From positions 140,805 to 204,804 of the forward strand of contig CAKOPN010000003.1 of NCBI GenBank assembly GCA_934100165.1: 64,000 nucleotides of DNA, written 5' to 3'. The position numbers were made by a program, and so were the translations under genes. This document shows, piece after piece, positions 60,688 to 64,000 of this stretch; positions within the stretch are counted from its first letter, which is position 1; the number at the start of each line of letters is the position of its first letter. The DNA is from an uncultured Bacilli bacterium. Lineage in GTDB: Bacteria; Bacillota_I; Bacilli_A; RF39; UBA660. The notes beneath the pieces are model-generated. The model worked only from the letters and a program-made list of their open reading frames with translations. It had not been told where the DNA came from and ran no database searches.

Positions 60688-61338
60688 ATGAAAAAGGATA
60701 AGAAATATTATTTAGCTTTAAAGGAAAATGTTTTGCGTTATAATAAAGTCATTATAGCCACATTTACTTGCTATATAATATACGTTACTTTATATATATT
60801 ATGTTCATTTGAGTGTAATATAACACCATCATTTTTTGAAAAAGCATGTGATGCAAATTGTATAAGAGAAAACTTAGTATGTAACAGTTTACCTAAAGGA
60901 TTAGCGACATTTATACTTGAAAATAATTTAATTATATGTGGGATTATTTTAATCATCTTAATGATTTTCCTAATACTTCAAAAGGTAGATTTATTAAAAA
61001 TAAATAAATTAAATGTCGAGGATTCTTCTGTTGACAACTATAAAGTTAACAAACTTAAACATGCAATTATCACAGTACTTCTTGGATGGCTCGGTATTCA
61101 CAAATACAATACTAATAACAAAAATATTGGTATAATTTATTTAACAAATTCAATAATGTTTATAATAACAATGATAATTAAATTATTCTTTATAAATACC
61201 TATAACAGTCACGTTCTTATTCCTATTGTTTTTAATTTCAGTTTTATCTTCTTAGTTATGATTATCATAATGAATATAACAGAAGCAATATTTACTTTGT
61301 TAAGTGAAGAAGATGAAGAAAATAAAATATTTGCCTAA
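60688..61338 (+). CDS. TM2-like multi-spanning membrane protein
   Basis: A 216-residue protein with two N-terminal helices (residues 20-45 and 75-100) and a C-terminal TM2-type pair around KHAIITVLLGWLGIHKYN and GIIYLTNSIMF. The region between helices 1 and 2 contains four cysteines (CSFECN, CDANC, CNS) and would be extracytoplasmic. TM2-domain proteins have no settled role. It lies between hpf and secA and ends at a terminator. Confidence 0.75.
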   Translation: MKKDKKYYLALKENVLRYNKVIIATFTCYIIYVTLYILCSFECNITPSFFEKACDANCIRENLVCNSLPKGLATFILENNLIICGIILIILMIFLILQKVDLLKINKLNVEDSSVDNYKVNKLKHAIITVLLGWLGIHKYNTNNKNIGIIYLTNSIMFIITMIIKLFFINTYNSHVLIPIVFNFSFIFLVMIIIMNITEAIFTLLSEEDEENKIFA

Positions 61339-61344
61339 TAATTT

Positions 61345-61373
61345 AAGTATTACCATTTGGTAATACTTTTTTC
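61345..61373 (+). terminator. Intrinsic terminator before secA
   Basis: AAGTATTACC (61345-61354), ATTT loop, GGTAATACTT (61359-61368), then TTTT. Confidence 0.85.
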
Positions 61374-61386
61374 TGTGGAAAAAACT

Positions 61387-61414
61387 TTGAATTTACAGTA
61401 ATATTTGGTACAAT
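61387..61414 (+). promoter_or_regulatory. Promoter of secA
   Basis: TTGAAT (61387-61392), 16 bp, TACAAT (61409-61414). Confidence 0.6.
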
Positions 61415-61436
61415 ATGTAATATGGAGATGAGTAGA

Positions 61437-63929
61437 ATGAACATATTTAAAAGATTATTTGATCATGAATATAAAGAGCTAAAGAAATTTTCAGCTTTAG
61501 CGGATAAAATAGAAGCCTTAGACGAAGAATATCAAAAGTTATCTGATTACGAATTGAAGGCTAAAACAGATGAATTTAAAAGAAGACTAAAAGAAGGCGA
61601 AACATTAGATGATATATTACCAGAAGCTTATGCAACTGTAAGAGAAGCCGCATATAGAGTTATTGGATTAAAACCATTCTATGTTCAACTTTTAGGTGCT
61701 ATAGCACTTCATTATGGAAACATAGCAGAAATGAAAACAGGTGAAGGAAAAACATTAGTAGCAACTATGCCTGCTTATTTGAATGCTTTAACTGAAGAAG
61801 GAGTACACATAATAACAGTCAACGAATACCTTGCAGAACGTGATAGTAGTTGGATGGGAAATATTCATCGTTTTTTAGGATTAACAGTAGGTACTAACTT
61901 AAGAAGTTTAAGTCCAAGAGAGAAAAAAGAACAATATAATTGTGATATTTTATATTCAACTAACAACGAATTAGGATTTGACTATTTAAGAGATAACATG
62001 GTTGTTAAAAAAGAAAATAGAGTTCAAAGAGGACTTAACTATGTAATTATAGATGAAGCAGATTCTGTTTTAATTGATGAAGCTAGAACACCACTTATTA
62101 TTTCTGGTGGTGAGTTAAAAAGTGTATCTTTGTATCAAGATGCTGATCGCTTTGCAAAATCTTTAAAAATAGAAAAAGATTACATGTATGATGAAAAGAC
62201 AAAAGGTGTAACTTTAACAGAAGATGGTGTTAAAAAAGCAGAGAAAGCTTTTGCAGTAGACAACCTTTATGATATTTCAAATACAGGAATAGTACATCAT
62301 ATTAACCAAGCATTAAAAGCTAACTATGGTATGAAGTGTGATGTTGATTATGTCGTTCAAGACGGCGAAGTAATTATCGTTGACCAATTTACAGGAAGAC
62401 TTATGAAAGGTCGTGCTTTCAGTGATGGATTACATCAAGCAATAGAGGCAAAAGAAGGTGTACAAATTCAACAAGAAACAAAAACTCTTGCTACTATTAC
62501 TTTCCAAAATTTATTTAGAATGTACAAGAAAATTTCTGGTATGACTGGTACTGCAAAGACAGAGGAAGAAGAATTTAGAAACATATATAATATGTATGTT
62601 ATTTGTATACCTACTAATAAGGAAGTAATAAGAGTAGACGCTAGTGATTTAATCTACTCAACAAAAGCTGGTAAATACAAAGCTTTAATTGATGAAATAG
62701 AAGCAAGGCATAAAACAGGACAACCAGTTCTAGTAGGTACGATTGCTATTGAGACAAATGAACTTATTAGTGCACTATTACAAAAAAGAAAAATTCCGCA
62801 CGAAGTTTTAAATGCTAAAAACCATGCAAGAGAAGCAGAAATTATTGCTAAAGCTGGTGAAAAAGGTTCTGTTACTATTGCCACAAATATGGCAGGACGT
62901 GGAACAGATATTAAGCTTACTGATGAAACAAGACTTCTAGGAGGACTTTGTGTTTTAGGTACAGAACGTCATGAATCTCGTCGTATCGATAATCAGTTAA
63001 GAGGAAGATCAGGAAGACAAGGAGATCCTGGTTATACTCAGTTCTATGTTTCAATGGAAGACGAACTTATGGTCCGCTTTGGTAGTGATAGAATTAAGAG
63101 AATGATGCAGACTTTAGGACTTCAAGAGGATCAACCAATTCAAAGTAAAACTTTCTCAAGAGCTATAACTACTGCACAAAGTCGTGTTGAAGGAAATAAC
63201 TTTGATATAAGAAAACAATTATTACAATATGATGATGTAATGAATAATCAAAGAGAAATAATGTATCAAAAGAGAAATGAGATTTTGGATAATGAATCTA
63301 TCCATGATCAAATTTTAGAGTCTATTAAGAATAATATAACTGATTTAGTAAAAGCTCATTTATACCCTGAAAATGTATTAACAAAAGATGATATCGATGA
63401 TATTGTTAAAACAGTTAATGAAAGACTTTTAAGAAAAGATATCAAAGCTTCTGATTTATATGATAAAAAAGAAGATGATGTCATTGGATACATTTATGAT
63501 AGATTAGTAGAAGAGTATGAGGAAAAAATTAAAGTAGTGCCAAAAGAAATAAGCGATGAGTTTGAAAAAGTTATCATGCTTAATATAATTGATAAATATT
63601 GGACAGAACATATAAATACTATGTCTCATCTTCGTGAGGGAATTCATTTAAGAAGTTATGGTCAGATGGATCCTTTAAGAGAATATACAGTAGAAGGATT
63701 TGAGTTGTTTGACAAGATGATGCAAAGAATAGATCAAGAAGTAACAACATTCTTAATTCGCGCAGAAGTTAAGCAAAATTTAGAAAGAAAAGAAGTATCT
63801 AAAAATAAAATAACAAACGATGGAAAAGATGCCATAGCAAAAACTCCAACAAAATCAAAAAAGGTTGGCAGAAACGATCCATGTCCATGTGGTTCGGGAA
63901 AAAAATATAAGCAATGTTGTGGCAAATAG
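61437..63929 (+). CDS. secA: Preprotein translocase ATPase SecA
   Basis: SecA drives proteins through SecYEG. ATG at 61437 (MNIFKRLFDHEYKELKKF) follows GGAGATG. The 830-residue protein has Walker A MKTGEGKTLVA, DEADSVLIDEARTPLIISG, GMTGTAKTEEEE, NMAGRGTDIKL, QLRGRSGRQGDPG, the helical scaffold and a C-terminal zinc tail RNDPCPCGSGKKYKQCCG for SecB or ribosome contact. Complete. The usual next gene prfB would start beyond the window; 63930-64000 holds a short hairpin (AGCCC/GGGCT) and no gene start that can be supported. Confidence 0.97.
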   Translation: MNIFKRLFDHEYKELKKFSALADKIEALDEEYQKLSDYELKAKTDEFKRRLKEGETLDDILPEAYATVREAAYRVIGLKPFYVQLLGAIALHYGNIAEMKTGEGKTLVATMPAYLNALTEEGVHIITVNEYLAERDSSWMGNIHRFLGLTVGTNLRSLSPREKKEQYNCDILYSTNNELGFDYLRDNMVVKKENRVQRGLNYVIIDEADSVLIDEARTPLIISGGELKSVSLYQDADRFAKSLKIEKDYMYDEKTKGVTLTEDGVKKAEKAFAVDNLYDISNTGIVHHINQALKANYGMKCDVDYVVQDGEVIIVDQFTGRLMKGRAFSDGLHQAIEAKEGVQIQQETKTLATITFQNLFRMYKKISGMTGTAKTEEEEFRNIYNMYVICIPTNKEVIRVDASDLIYSTKAGKYKALIDEIEARHKTGQPVLVGTIAIETNELISALLQKRKIPHEVLNAKNHAREAEIIAKAGEKGSVTIATNMAGRGTDIKLTDETRLLGGLCVLGTERHESRRIDNQLRGRSGRQGDPGYTQFYVSMEDELMVRFGSDRIKRMMQTLGLQEDQPIQSKTFSRAITTAQSRVEGNNFDIRKQLLQYDDVMNNQREIMYQKRNEILDNESIHDQILESIKNNITDLVKAHLYPENVLTKDDIDDIVKTVNERLLRKDIKASDLYDKKEDDVIGYIYDRLVEEYEEKIKVVPKEISDEFEKVIMLNIIDKYWTEHINTMSHLREGIHLRSYGQMDPLREYTVEGFELFDKMMQRIDQEVTTFLIRAEVKQNLERKEVSKNKITNDGKDAIAKTPTKSKKVGRNDPCPCGSGKKYKQCCGK

Positions 63930-64000
63930 CCCATAAAATAAGGGCTTGTGAGATTTTGAAAAGTTCAAAAAAGTGCTAAAAATAGCAAAATGTTTGCAAT

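Noticed and set aside
1..64000. Mobile elements, prophage, tRNA or rRNA genes
   Set aside because: No transposase, integrase, terminal inverted repeats, tRNA cloverleaf or rRNA stretch was seen on either strand.
1..64000. Mycoplasma-type recoding of TGA as Trp
   Set aside because: Several genes, such as yabG, holB and ywiB, end in TGA at family-typical lengths, and Trp is encoded by TGG.

Overview
The window is a very AT-rich, gene-dense chromosomal segment from a Gram-positive bacterium of the class Bacilli. It carries the replication origin: (jag)-yidC-rnpA-rpmH run leftwards, dnaA-dnaN-recF-gyrB-gyrA run rightwards, and DnaA boxes lie on both sides of dnaA. TGA is used as a stop, so this is not a recoded Mollicute. 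ComK (a Bacilli competence regulator), BofA, SpoIIR, a SpoIIQ-like protein, SpoIIID, SpoVT, SpoVG, YabG, YabP and YabQ point to an endospore-forming lineage, possibly an uncultured gut Bacilli or Erysipelotrichia-like group. The species cannot be named from the sequence.

Layout. 1-10.8 kb: origin and replication genes, with a short comK where Bacillus has the S4-domain gene yaaA. 10.8-11.4 kb: SRP RNA and tadA. 11.4-12.6 kb: a non-coding array of about nine tandem units of roughly 114 bp. Each unit pairs a palindrome matching the Noc-binding site (TATTTCCCGGGAAATA) with a parS site (TGTTACACGTGAAACA) about 50 bp further on. This is the most remarkable part of the window. 12.6-22.3 kb: dnaX-ebfC-recR-bofA-holB-ricT-trmN6-pth-mfd and an unknown gene. 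22.4-26.7 kb: spoVT, a methionine T-box leader driving dut and metG, tatD and a 3D-domain protein. 26.7-35.1 kb: rsmA-yabG-veg-spoVG-yabP-yabQ, a short GdpP-type phosphodiesterase, rplI-dnaB, a LysM/G5/M23 peptidase, walJ and rlmH. 35.1-41.7 kb: alanine symporter, ung, LemA, a J-domain-like protein, pduL and a class A PBP. 41.7-50.5 kb: ywiB-argS-rpoE-prfA-prmC-spoIIR-mntP-fba-murA and an SGNH hydrolase. 50.5-56.7 kb: a 48-residue prepilin-like peptide, rpmE, a zinc-ribbon membrane protein, rpiB, a DUF1146-like gene, spoIIQ-like, spoIIID, mbl, ldh and tagO. 56.7-59.6 kb: a complete agr-type quorum-sensing locus whose regulator/kinase pair converges on agrB-agrD. 59.8-64 kb: a cold-shock gene, hpf, a TM2-like membrane protein and secA.

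Most genes are oriented away from the origin. Start sites often follow GGTGAT or GAGGTG Shine-Dalgarno sequences, several genes start with TTG or GTG, and many promoters have an extended -10 (TGn-TATAAT). No transposon, prophage, CRISPR array, tRNA or rRNA was seen.
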